Made by a program: the position numbers and the translations under genes
Source of the DNA: Eilatimonas milleporae
Lineage (GTDB): Bacteria > Pseudomonadota > Alphaproteobacteria > Sphingomonadales > Kordiimonadaceae
Assembly: GCF_003688555.1 (NCBI RefSeq)
Contig: NZ_REFR01000009.1
Location: 62,001-126,000, forward strand
Direction of reading: 5' to 3'
Length of the DNA: 64,000 nucleotides
The notes under the pieces: generated by a model
Told to the model about the DNA's origin: nothing
Seen by the model: the letters and a program-made list of their open reading frames with translations, nothing else
Database searches by the model: none
In this document: piece by piece, positions 56,546 to 64,000 of the stretch
Position numbering within the stretch: position 1 is the first letter of the stretch
Layout of the letters: each line of letters begins with the position of its first letter

Positions 56546-57296
56546 GACTGCATCCCCTGGGAAATATTTTTAATATTCCCAATTATTTTTTAACTTTAAT
56601 TGTCCTATATCGTAAAAAATATATCAATAATTATGTCAATTTTTAGGAAAATTTTTGTTCAATTAATCGCAAATATTCTTTCAGTCTTCTGGAAAGCGAT
56701 TAAAACTCTGCGACGCTAGATCATTCCATGCTTTCTTCTGCTGTCATGGACAAACGCGGCGAGCCACCCAGATACAAGCAGGATACAGGCCATGTTCTCA
56801 GCAAAATGCGCCGGTATATCGAACGTCCAACTTCCGCAGCGAGAACACGCCCCCTCGCCAATAACCAATCCCCCGTCTGTAGGATCATATATGCGACAGA
56901 CTGGAAGTCAGGCGGGTGAACAAGCAGGTCGGTACTGCCGATCGGATCATGAACCGGACATGCCGCTGACAAGGGAAACAGGGGGTAATCCTTCAAGAGC
57001 AACAACCTTGCCGGACAACCGACCACGTCAGCACGTGCCCCATCAGATGAACGGACCAGGGCATGTGCGTATTTGTAGGACCTGGCCGACCCGTATACTA
57101 TGAACCCTGCCTTAATGAAAACAGGCCTTATCGCTATCTCCAGGGGTTCTCGGCAGCGATCAGAACAAGAACTGTGGCATGGTTTTCTGAAGCGGGTTTT
57201 GCCGGTTCGGAGAATTACGGATCGGCAATGAATACAGAAAAGCAGAGCAAACCAGTGGCCTGAGAGCAGGAGAAAGGCCGGATATGGGGAGGTAGA
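56546..57296. other. Intergenic region between the accessory patch and tRNA-Gln
   Basis: The left part is strikingly AT-rich (9 G/C in the 60 bases 56581-56640). The right part has normal composition. A minus-strand frame of about 100 codons (56721-57026) has no recognised motif and no clear start, and might be a gene remnant. No integrase, transposase or inverted repeat was found. The ParB-like gene promoter should be in the AT-rich part. Confidence 0.45.
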
Positions 57297-57371
57297 TGGC
57301 TGGGGCGGCAGGATTCGAACCTGCGAATGCCGGTACCAAAAACCGGTGCCTTACCGCTTGGCGACGCCCCA
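57297..57371 (-). tRNA. tRNA-Gln (anticodon UUG)
   Basis: On the minus strand a 75-base cloverleaf ends in an encoded CCA. The acceptor stem pairs UGGGGCG with CGCCCCA, followed by discriminator G. The anticodon stem CCGGU/ACCGG encloses the loop UUUUGGU with anticodon UUG, which reads CAA. The T-arm contains GGTTCGAATCC. Confidence 0.97.
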
Positions 57372-57485
57372 TCATACATTGCCTGAGTGCTGGCGTGGAG
57401 CGGGTTTTAATGAATGGAGGACGGTGTGTAAAGCCCCTTTCTGGGGAAAAGAAGCCGGCCGATCAAAAATATCATCCGGTAGATA

Positions 57486-58367
57486 TCAGGCCCCCCTGTC
57501 CAGACGCAAACGATCCGGCCAAAGCCACCAACCAGGATACTTTCGCCCGAGATCGGCGGCAGCAACTGCTGCCGCCTCGGCACTGTCAAACAAGACAAAA
57601 CAGGTCGGCCCGCTGCCCGACAAACGGGCAAGGCGGGCCCCGTTCAAGGCCGCCAGAATATCAAGCATATCCGCAATGGACGGCAGACATGCCAACGCCG
57701 CCTCAGTCAGACCGTTGACCGTGTCACGGGCAATCCTGTCCATATCCCAGACTGGTACATCCTCCAATACAGCGGAAAAGGCACGGTCGGAGTGCCGGTA
57801 GGCACGAAAAACATCCGGCGTCGCAAGCGGGACCCCCGGGTTCACCAGCATGATATGCGACGGCATGTCCAACCGGACTGGGGTACAAATCTCGCCGATA
57901 CCAGCGACGCGTTGCGGATGCGGAGACAGACATGCCGGCACATCTGCGCCAAGTGAAAGGGCCAGCGCCGCCAGACGCTCTGGGTCCATGTCAAGTCCCC
58001 ACCAGTCGCTGAGCGCGGTCAGAAGGGTCGCGGCATCGGACGATCCACCGCCAAGCCCCGCAGCAACCGGAAGCTTTTTATCCAGTCTCATATGGACAGT
58101 AAGGTCACGGTTCGTTTCCCGTGCCAGCAACCGTGCCGCCCTGACCATCAGATTGCCGTCACCGGCGCCGCCGGCATTCTTCAGCGCCCCGGCGAAACGG
58201 CCGTCAAGGGTGAAGGAAAATACCAGGCCATCCTGCAGGTACACCCTGTCGCCGCCTTCGGTAAAAACGAACAGACTGTCAATGAGATGGTATCCATCCG
58301 GTCTGCGGCCCGTGAGGTGCAGAAAAAGATTGACCTTGGCCGGGGCAACCCGGGTCAACGGTTTCAC
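57486..58367 (-). CDS. ispE: 4-diphosphocytidyl-2-C-methyl-D-erythritol kinase
   Basis: This 293-residue GHMP kinase phosphorylates CDP-ME in the non-mevalonate (MEP) isoprenoid pathway. It starts VKPLTRVAPAKVNLFLHLTGRRPDGYH, the family's conserved N-terminus. The ATP loop is PVAAGLGGGSSDAATLL, and ARLSGSGPTCFVLFD is GHMP motif 3. The GTG at 58367 overlaps the stop of the upstream TPR lipoprotein gene by four bases, which supports it as the start. An upstream extension of the frame overlaps that gene and is not used. Confidence 0.95.
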   Translation of the reverse strand: MKPLTRVAPAKVNLFLHLTGRRPDGYHLIDSLFVFTEGGDRVYLQDGLVFSFTLDGRFAGALKNAGGAGDGNLMVRAARLLARETNRDLTVHMRLDKKLPVAAGLGGGSSDAATLLTALSDWWGLDMDPERLAALALSLGADVPACLSPHPQRVAGIGEICTPVRLDMPSHIMLVNPGVPLATPDVFRAYRHSDRAFSAVLEDVPVWDMDRIARDTVNGLTEAALACLPSIADMLDILAALNGARLARLSGSGPTCFVLFDSAEAAAVAAADLGRKYPGWWLWPDRLRLDRGA

Positions 58368-60127
58368 GAGGGATCTGCCCCGGATGCAATGGTCGTCTCC
58401 GGAAGTCCCCGGTCCAGTTTCATCAGAATTTCCGAGCGTTCTTCGGGACTGGTGACACGGATCAGAGCATGCCGCCACTGAAAGCGGGCCTCGAACCGGC
58501 GTCCCACGCGCCAATAGGCATCCCCCAGATGGTGATTGATCGTGGGGTCTTCCGGCTCAAGGCGCACGGCACGCTCCAAAGCGTCGACCGCCTGACCGTA
58601 CTCACCTGTCAGATAATAAACCCAGCCCAAGGAATCGACAATGAAACCGTCATCGGGCCGGGCTTCGACGGCACGCAGGATCATCGTTTTTGCCTCGGCT
58701 ATCCGCTCACCCCGATCAATCCAGCTATATCCCAGATAGTTGAGTACGCTGGGTTCATCGGGATTCAGTCGCAGCGCCGTAATCAGGTCGGCTTCAGCCC
58801 GGGGCCAATCATCCATGCGTTCGTAACAGACGCCCCGCGCGAAAAAGAGAAACCAGTCGCGTTCCTGTGGCTGGGGCAGTGTTTCTATGGCCCGGGTATA
58901 ATATACCGCTGCCTCTTCAAAGGCGGAAGCGGACCGCTGGATATCCCCCAACACCGCCAAGAGGGTACGATTTTGCGGCTCATCCCGCAAAGCCTCGTGA
59001 ATCAGACCGATGGCTTCGTTATCACGTCCGCCGGCGCGCAGGGCCTCGACCCGTCGGGTGCGGGCCGTGCGCCATAAGGGATTGCTGCGCGGCACGGCCT
59101 CATATGCGACCGACGCATTGTCAAAGGATTCCATTTTTTCATACAGAGACCCGATCAGCAGATGGACATCGGCTGCCGCCGGATCGAGATAGCTGGCAAG
59201 CTGCAGATAGATCAGGGCCGCCTGGGTGGACGGACCCTGGGCAAATTCACTGCCCAGGCGGTAAAAAACCAGACTGGCGGCTCCGAGCGGCGTGGCGGCG
59301 TGGCGCGAAGGGCCGCTTCCCCGAATGATCCGCGCCCCCTCGCGCAGCAAAAACGCATTATTGTCATAGCGCTGTACCTGCGCGTCCAGCATGCTGCGCG
59401 CCTTGTCGAGCGAAGCTTTGCGCCTGAGATAGTAGGCATAAGCGACAATGGGCTGCAGGGAGGCCATATCGCCACTGTCCACCAGGTTACGGTAAAGAAC
59501 GCCGGCTTCATCCGAGCCCATATAGTCCAGCATATAGGCCAGTTGCTCATCGCCAATGGCCTTCAGGCGCGGATGACGCAGCAGGGGGCCCAATGCCTCG
59601 CGCGCAGCGGCTTCGTTTTTTTCCGCGGCATGGCTCCAGGCCGTCAGGACGGGCATGAACAGGCTGGCAAAACCTGATTGGGTATCATTTGCCGCCCGCT
59701 CCCGCACCAGTGACCAATTGCCGTCGCGGTAGGCGTCCAGCACACGCACAAGGTCGACCAGGTCATCGCTTTCCGTGATCTCGCCCTGCATCAGATCATC
59801 GGCGACCTGCGATGCATCATCCACATGACCCGCGAGCAAAAGCTGAAAAAAGGCACGGTCGGCGACAAAGCGGCTGGAAGGGTCCTGAACATGAGCCGCC
59901 AGATAAAACCGCGCGGCATCCGTCAGAGAGACCCCCTGACTGGCCAGCGTGGCGGCAAGGAAGGGACCGAACCGGCTGTCACCGTCACCGTCCCGGGTGC
60001 GGAATTCGGTGTGCCAGGGTGACGGCAGGGGTTGTGGACCAAGCGCCGTCTGCGTGCCGGCGGAGCAGGCAGACAGGCCCAGAAGCACTCCGGCCAAGAG
60101 TGGCCTGTAATTTCGCATTTCTTTCAT
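58364..60127 (-). CDS. TPR-repeat lipoprotein
   Basis: This 587-residue protein starts MKEMRNYRPLLAGVLLGLSACSAG with a lipobox LSAC, so it is anchored to a membrane on the periplasmic side. The rest is built of tetratricopeptide-like helical repeats. The clearest are near the C-terminus (AEADLITALRLNPDEPSVLNYLGYSWIDRG, YGQAVDALERAVRLEPEDPTINHHLGDAYWRVG). Related proteins often sit beside ispE in alphaproteobacteria. A scaffolding role is likely, but partners are unknown. The ETF-QO gene lies upstream on the same strand with a gap of about 200 bases. Confidence 0.85.
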   Translation of the reverse strand: MKEMRNYRPLLAGVLLGLSACSAGTQTALGPQPLPSPWHTEFRTRDGDGDSRFGPFLAATLASQGVSLTDAARFYLAAHVQDPSSRFVADRAFFQLLLAGHVDDASQVADDLMQGEITESDDLVDLVRVLDAYRDGNWSLVRERAANDTQSGFASLFMPVLTAWSHAAEKNEAAAREALGPLLRHPRLKAIGDEQLAYMLDYMGSDEAGVLYRNLVDSGDMASLQPIVAYAYYLRRKASLDKARSMLDAQVQRYDNNAFLLREGARIIRGSGPSRHAATPLGAASLVFYRLGSEFAQGPSTQAALIYLQLASYLDPAAADVHLLIGSLYEKMESFDNASVAYEAVPRSNPLWRTARTRRVEALRAGGRDNEAIGLIHEALRDEPQNRTLLAVLGDIQRSASAFEEAAVYYTRAIETLPQPQERDWFLFFARGVCYERMDDWPRAEADLITALRLNPDEPSVLNYLGYSWIDRGERIAEAKTMILRAVEARPDDGFIVDSLGWVYYLTGEYGQAVDALERAVRLEPEDPTINHHLGDAYWRVGRRFEARFQWRHALIRVTSPEERSEILMKLDRGLPETTIASGADPS

Positions 60128-60322
60128 CCTGTGCCCGGTCTTTGGGCTGAATCCAGGCATCCATCCTGTACCGGCGATCCCCCAGCGCCGTTCTACAAGC
60201 AACCTGGAACGTCGTGAAATATCCTTATCGATATAAGGCTGTAACGCGGCGATACAACAGGCATCGCCATACTGCCGCAGCGATGGACTTAGACGAAAAA
60301 TCCACACCCTGCATAATAGGCC

Positions 60323-61978
60323 TCACATATTGGGATAATTCGGTCCGCCGCCCCCTTCAGGCACCACCCAATTGATGTTCTGGGTCATATCCTTGATATC
60401 GCAGGTTTTGCAATGGACACAGTTCTGCGCATTGATCTGCAATTGCCTGCCATTGTCTCCATCCACATATTCATAAACACCCGCCGGGCAGTAACGCTGC
60501 TCGGGGCCGTCATAATCGGGCAAATTGATCGCCGTCGGAACGCTGTCATCCTTCAGGGTCAGGTGGACCGGCTGATCCTCTTCATGATTGGTGTTGGAAA
60601 GAAACACACTGGACAGTTTGTCAAAGGACACCACGCCATCGGGCTTGGGATAATCGATCGGCTTGGCCTCGGAGGTTTTTTTCGTTGCTTCATTGTCACG
60701 GTGTGTGTGCCGGAAGGTCCAGGGCAACAGAAAACCGAGGCCTATGCTGTTCATCCACATGTCGAACCCCGCATAAATCGTCCCAAGTGTCGCACCGAAC
60801 CTGGACAATGCGGGTCTCGCATTCCGCACTTTTTTAAGGTCGTCGTATATCCAGCTTGACTTGTAGGCCTGTTCATAGCTGTCGAGCAGAACTTCGCCCT
60901 CGGACCCGGCCTGCAACGCGGCAAAGGCACTTTCAGCCGCCAGCATGCCCGATTTCATCGCATTGTGACTGCCCTTGATCCGGGGCACATTCACAAAGCC
61001 GGCGGCACAGCCCACAAGCGCGCCACCGGGGAAAAACAGTTTCGGCACCGATTGCAGGCCGCCCTCATTGATCGCCCGCGCGCCGTAGGCCACACGGCGG
61101 CCGCCTTCCAGAAGAGGCCGGATCGCGGGATGGGTCTTGAAACGCTGCATCTCATCAAAAGGGGAAAGATAAGGATTTTCATAGTCCAGCGTTACCACGA
61201 AACCGATGGCGACCTGATTATTCTCCTGATGATAGATAAACCCGCCGCCCGCAGTGTCTTCCAGCGGCCAGCCCTGAGTGTGGATCACCGTACCGGGTAC
61301 GTGTTTTTCAGGGTCGATATCCCACAGCTCCTTGATACCGATACCGTAAGTCTGAAAATCACTGTCGGCACGAAGATCAAACTGACTTTCAAGATGTTTG
61401 GTCAGCGACCCACGGCACCCTTCGGCGAACAGGGTGTATTTGGCGTGCAGTTCCATACCCGCCTGATAACCGTCCTTATGACTGCCGTCACGCGCCACCC
61501 CCATGTCCCCGGTGGCAATGCCCTTAACGCGACCATCTTCATGATAGAGCACCTCGGCGGCGGCAAAACCGGGGTAGATTTCGACGCCCAGGGCCTCCGC
61601 CTGTTCAGCCAGCCAGCGGGTCAGATTACCGAGGGAAAGCGTGTACATGCCCTTGTTGGACATCAGGGGCGGCAACAGCATGTGCGGCATTTCGGTCTTG
61701 CCGCTTTCGCTTAAAATCCAGTGATGATTATGCGTGACCGGCGTGTTGAGCGGCGCGCCTTTTTCCTTCCAGTCCGGGATCAGTTCATTCAGCGCCTTGG
61801 GATCGACAACGGCGCCCGATAAAATATGCGCACCGATTTCGGACCCTTTTTCAACGACGCAAACCATCAGTTCCCGGTCATTCTCCCCGGCCAATTGCAT
61901 CAGCCGGATCGCGGTTGACAAACCGGCGGGGCCACCGCCCACGATCACCACGTCGAACTCCATGGACTCTCGTTCCAT
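60323..61978 (-). CDS. etfD: Electron transfer flavoprotein-ubiquinone oxidoreductase
   Basis: This 551-residue membrane-associated enzyme passes electrons from ETF to ubiquinone during fatty-acid and amino-acid oxidation. It has an FAD-binding [16 protein letters not shown], the ubiquinone-binding amphipathic segment in the middle, and the 4Fe-4S ligands near the C-terminus ([19 protein letters not shown]). The last residues are [14 protein letters not shown] lies before the ATG at 61978; a second ATG (61963) would remove five residues. No etfAB genes are in the window. Confidence 0.97.
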   Translation of the reverse strand: MERESMEFDVVIVGGGPAGLSTAIRLMQLAGENDRELMVCVVEKGSEIGAHILSGAVVDPKALNELIPDWKEKGAPLNTPVTHNHHWILSESGKTEMPHMLLPPLMSNKGMYTLSLGNLTRWLAEQAEALGVEIYPGFAAAEVLYHEDGRVKGIATGDMGVARDGSHKDGYQAGMELHAKYTLFAEGCRGSLTKHLESQFDLRADSDFQTYGIGIKELWDIDPEKHVPGTVIHTQGWPLEDTAGGGFIYHQENNQVAIGFVVTLDYENPYLSPFDEMQRFKTHPAIRPLLEGGRRVAYGARAINEGGLQSVPKLFFPGGALVGCAAGFVNVPRIKGSHNAMKSGMLAAESAFAALQAGSEGEVLLDSYEQAYKSSWIYDDLKKVRNARPALSRFGATLGTIYAGFDMWMNSIGLGFLLPWTFRHTHRDNEATKKTSEAKPIDYPKPDGVVSFDKLSSVFLSNTNHEEDQPVHLTLKDDSVPTAINLPDYDGPEQRYCPAGVYEYVDGDNGRQLQINAQNCVHCKTCDIKDMTQNINWVVPEGGGGPNYPNM

Positions 61979-62362
61979 GCCCCGCTCCTCTCACATGCAA
62001 TGCGGCCGACATTCCCGGCCGACCGCTTTCATCAACTTCAAAGGACCCAATGGCTCACGCCTCAAAACCGCCTCAAGGTCTTTCAAGGCGGCCTCCCGGC
62101 GTTTATGCCCGCTACACCAGTCCGCGTCAAACCTCAGCGTGTCGCATGGCTTTATCATGCCATGCGACATATTCTCCATCTTCTCACGGCAAAACCATTT
62201 TTTAAGATATATGTGATTTAGAGACATTGGGTCGTGTCTCAAGTCGCCTGGACACACAGCATCTTGCAAAACGCGGCAAATTGACAGAAATATTAAATAG
62301 ATATTCTTAAAAGCGGCGCCTGCAAGGCAGGCAAACGGAGCAGAAGGAAGGCCGGCACCACC

Positions 62363-63175
62363 ATGTCGCCAAGCGAAAACACAGCCTTGGCCGCACTGGA
62401 TTGGCTTGTTGCCATGGGGGCGGACGATATGGTGGGAACTGTGCCTGTCAACCGTTTCGCACCACCGCCGGTAACGGACGCCGCGGCTCAGGACCGGATA
62501 CAGGGCCAGTCGGGTCCGCCGCCGAAAGCAACCCCGACACCCATCGCCGCAAAACCGGTACAACCTGCCTTTGGCGCGGGTCCCGTCGCGGCGGCGGAAG
62601 CGGCGGCGCGCGTGTCGAGCCTGGACGAATTGCATGATGCGATGAGAGCCATCGATGGCGGCGTATACAAAAGGTCTGCCAAGTCCTTTGTTTTTTCCGA
62701 TGGAACCCGCAAGGCTCCCCTTATGGTGATTGGCGAGGCCCCCGGCGCGGAAGAGGACCGGACCGGCAAACCCTTTGTCGGTCCATCCGGCCATCTGTTG
62801 GACAAAATGCTGGCAGCCGCAGGCTATAGCAGGGACAGGAACGCCTACATCACCAACATCGTGCCGTGGCGGCCGCTCGGAAACCGCAACCCTGAACCGG
62901 CCATGGTCAGCATGTATTTGCCATTTCTGCATAAACATATAGAGTTGTCTGGCCCGAAAGTCGTTTTGCTGATGGGGGCGGTGGCAGCCAAAACACTTCT
63001 GGAAACGGAAGAAGGCATTACACGCATGCGCGGAAAATGGCGGGAAATCCGGCTGGGTAGCGGCGTTTTCGACGCCATGCCGACTTATCATCCGGCCTAT
63101 TTGCTGCGCCAACCCCATGCCAAGGGGCTGGCATGGCGCGACCTTCTGACCGTCAGGGACCGTATAAAGGCATGA
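62363..63175 (+). CDS. Family 4-type uracil-DNA glycosylase, without cysteines
   Basis: This 270-residue protein belongs to the UDG superfamily. Motif 1 is GEAPGAEEDRTGKPFVGPSG (about residues 130-149) and motif 2 is the HPAYLLR segment near residue 233. A proline- and alanine-rich N-terminal extension (about 100 residues) precedes the catalytic core. Classical family 4 enzymes bind a 4Fe-4S cluster through four cysteines, yet this product contains no cysteine. The usual KCRPPGNR-type segment is VPWRPLGNR. It probably removes uracil from DNA without a cluster. Its stop overlaps the next gene by four bases. Confidence 0.85.
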   Translation: MSPSENTALAALDWLVAMGADDMVGTVPVNRFAPPPVTDAAAQDRIQGQSGPPPKATPTPIAAKPVQPAFGAGPVAAAEAAARVSSLDELHDAMRAIDGGVYKRSAKSFVFSDGTRKAPLMVIGEAPGAEEDRTGKPFVGPSGHLLDKMLAAAGYSRDRNAYITNIVPWRPLGNRNPEPAMVSMYLPFLHKHIELSGPKVVLLMGAVAAKTLLETEEGITRMRGKWREIRLGSGVFDAMPTYHPAYLLRQPHAKGLAWRDLLTVRDRIKA

Positions 63176-64000
63176 TTACCTCTACCATAACCGGGCGCAG
63201 CCTGATCGTTTCCTTGACAATACTGGCGATGTCAATCGCTGTTGCCGGTATTGCCCCGTCCGCGCGGGCTGCCCGGCAGGTCGGGGCGGAACTGGTGCCC
63301 CGTGTGCTGAGTGTGGAGGATATCGACAAATACCGCCGTATTCTGGAGGTGCAGGCCGATGGGCGGTGGAAAGAAGCGGACGCCCTTATCGACAGTCTGG
63401 AAAGCGATATCCTGATGGGGCATGTGCTGTTCCAGCGCTATATGCATCCAACCGCTTATCGCAGCAAATACAGCGAACTGGCCGCCTGGCTGAAAAACTA
63501 TGCCGATCATCCAAGCGCCTGGCGGGTTTACCGTCTTGCCCGGCGGCGCCAGGCACGCGCCCATGCGCCGCGCCGTCCGGAAGAAACACGCTATCCCGGT
63601 GTCACCGGCCAGTCGGCGGCGCCAAAACCGGCCGCACCGAAACGGGCCAAGGCAGAACGCACCAGTGTAAACCGCATGCTGTCGCGCGTACGCCGCCATG
63701 TCCGCCGGGGCGAACCGGAACGCGCCGAAAAACGATACTGGGCCATGCATGCGCGCGACATTCTGGTCCCCCACGAGGAGGCCGATGCCCTGGAGCGCAT
63801 CGCCGCCAGTTACTATTATAAAGGTAACGACATCAAAGCCCGCGCCCTGTCCATGGAAGCGGCAAGACTGGCCCGCGCTTTTGAACCCACCAGTGACTGG
63901 ACGGCGGGGCTGGCCCATTGGCGGCTGGGCGATCCATCGGGTGCCTACAGTCATTTCGATACGCTAGCCCGCAGTGACCGGGCCAGCAAATGGCTGTTGG
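63172..64000 (+). CDS. Lytic transglycosylase (N-terminal part, cut by window)
   Basis: The translation begins MITSTITGRSLIVSLTILAMSIAVAG, a signal peptide. It continues with a helical superhelix like that of Slt70 (VLSVEDIDKYRRILEVQADGRWKEADALIDSL, ILMGHVLFQRYMHPTAYRSKYSELAAWLKNY). The later segment (ASYYYKGNDIKARALSMEAARLA, TAGLAHWRLGDPSGAYSHF) continues the repeats. The catalytic SLT domain lies beyond the right edge. The start overlaps the UDG stop (ATGA). An insert rich in Ala/Arg/Lys (about residues 120-165) is unusual for the family. Confidence 0.85.
   Translation, partial: MITSTITGRSLIVSLTILAMSIAVAGIAPSARAARQVGAELVPRVLSVEDIDKYRRILEVQADGRWKEADALIDSLESDILMGHVLFQRYMHPTAYRSKYSELAAWLKNYADHPSAWRVYRLARRRQARAHAPRRPEETRYPGVTGQSAAPKPAAPKRAKAERTSVNRMLSRVRRHVRRGEPERAEKRYWAMHARDILVPHEEADALERIAASYYYKGNDIKARALSMEAARLARAFEPTSDWTAGLAHWRLGDPSGAYSHFDTLARSDRASKWLL

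Noticed and set aside
56721-57026. Minus-strand frame of about 100 codons beside tRNA-Gln
   Set aside because: No recognised motif or convincing start. It may be a remnant, but nothing supports a working gene.
57294-57316. tRNA-Gln 3' end as a phage attachment site
   Set aside because: I found no second copy of the tRNA 3' sequence in the window and no integrase gene.

Overview
This window is chromosomal DNA from an alphaproteobacterium, probably a free-living aerobic aquatic heterotroph. The signs are the three-gene bc1 operon followed by trmL and hemF, an EtfD-type ETF-ubiquinone oxidoreductase, an RpoH promoter plus CIRCE element ahead of groESL, two large TonB-dependent receptors, a DUF1285-NudL-DUF6111-CCA-adding operon and an alphaproteobacterial-type family 4 uracil-DNA glycosylase. 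I do not assign a genus. Kordiimonadales-, Rhodospirillales- or Caulobacterales-like organisms are all compatible.

Layout. 0-2.6 kb: cytochrome bc1 (petABC, minus strand, petC cut by the window edge). 2.9-5.3 kb: trmL, hemF and a nitronate monooxygenase. 5.3-10.4 kb: a globin-coupled chemoreceptor, then CCA-adding enzyme, DUF6111, NudL and DUF1285 as one minus-strand operon, and a GNAT acetyltransferase. 10.8-19.5 kb: a sulfotransferase-TPR protein, groESL, a hybrid sensor kinase and a TonB-dependent receptor. 19.9-30.6 kb: metabolic and envelope genes (adrenodoxin-type ferredoxin reductase, hotdog thioesterase, BNR sialidase-like protein, AIM24/TIGR00266 protein, SppA, MsrB, azoreductase, second nitronate monooxygenase, DUF3667 protein, metallo-hydrolase).

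31.1-49.0 kb is the most coherent block. It holds a lipoprotein with a collagen-like Gly/Pro linker and two tandem copies of a roughly 400-residue module, a TonB-dependent receptor, a complete 12-gene type II secretion cluster (gspC to gspN, many genes overlapping by 1-8 bases) and a trailing small lipoprotein. The order resembles the Caulobacter elpS/T2SS locus, where a phosphate-starvation lipoprotein is encoded beside 12 T2SS genes. I infer a secretion-and-uptake locus with its own surface lipoprotein and outer-membrane transporter.

49.0-54.4 kb: a GDP-mannose 3,5-epimerase with every known catalytic residue of the plant enzyme, and a 1252-residue CheB-CheR-PAS-histidine kinase fusion. 54.4-57.3 kb: a small AT-rich accessory patch beside a tRNA-Gln gene, with an XRE regulator, a divergent ParB-like protein and an orphan small protein. 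57.5-64 kb: ispE, a TPR lipoprotein, ETF-QO, a cysteine-free uracil-DNA glycosylase and the start of a lytic transglycosylase.

No CRISPR array, rRNA, insertion sequence or integrase was seen. The candidates for less-described biology are the lipoprotein/TonB receptor/T2SS block, the orphan GDP-mannose 3,5-epimerase, the cysteine-free UDG, the tRNA-Gln-adjacent patch, and a structured element with a 20-bp tandem repeat near 9.7 kb.
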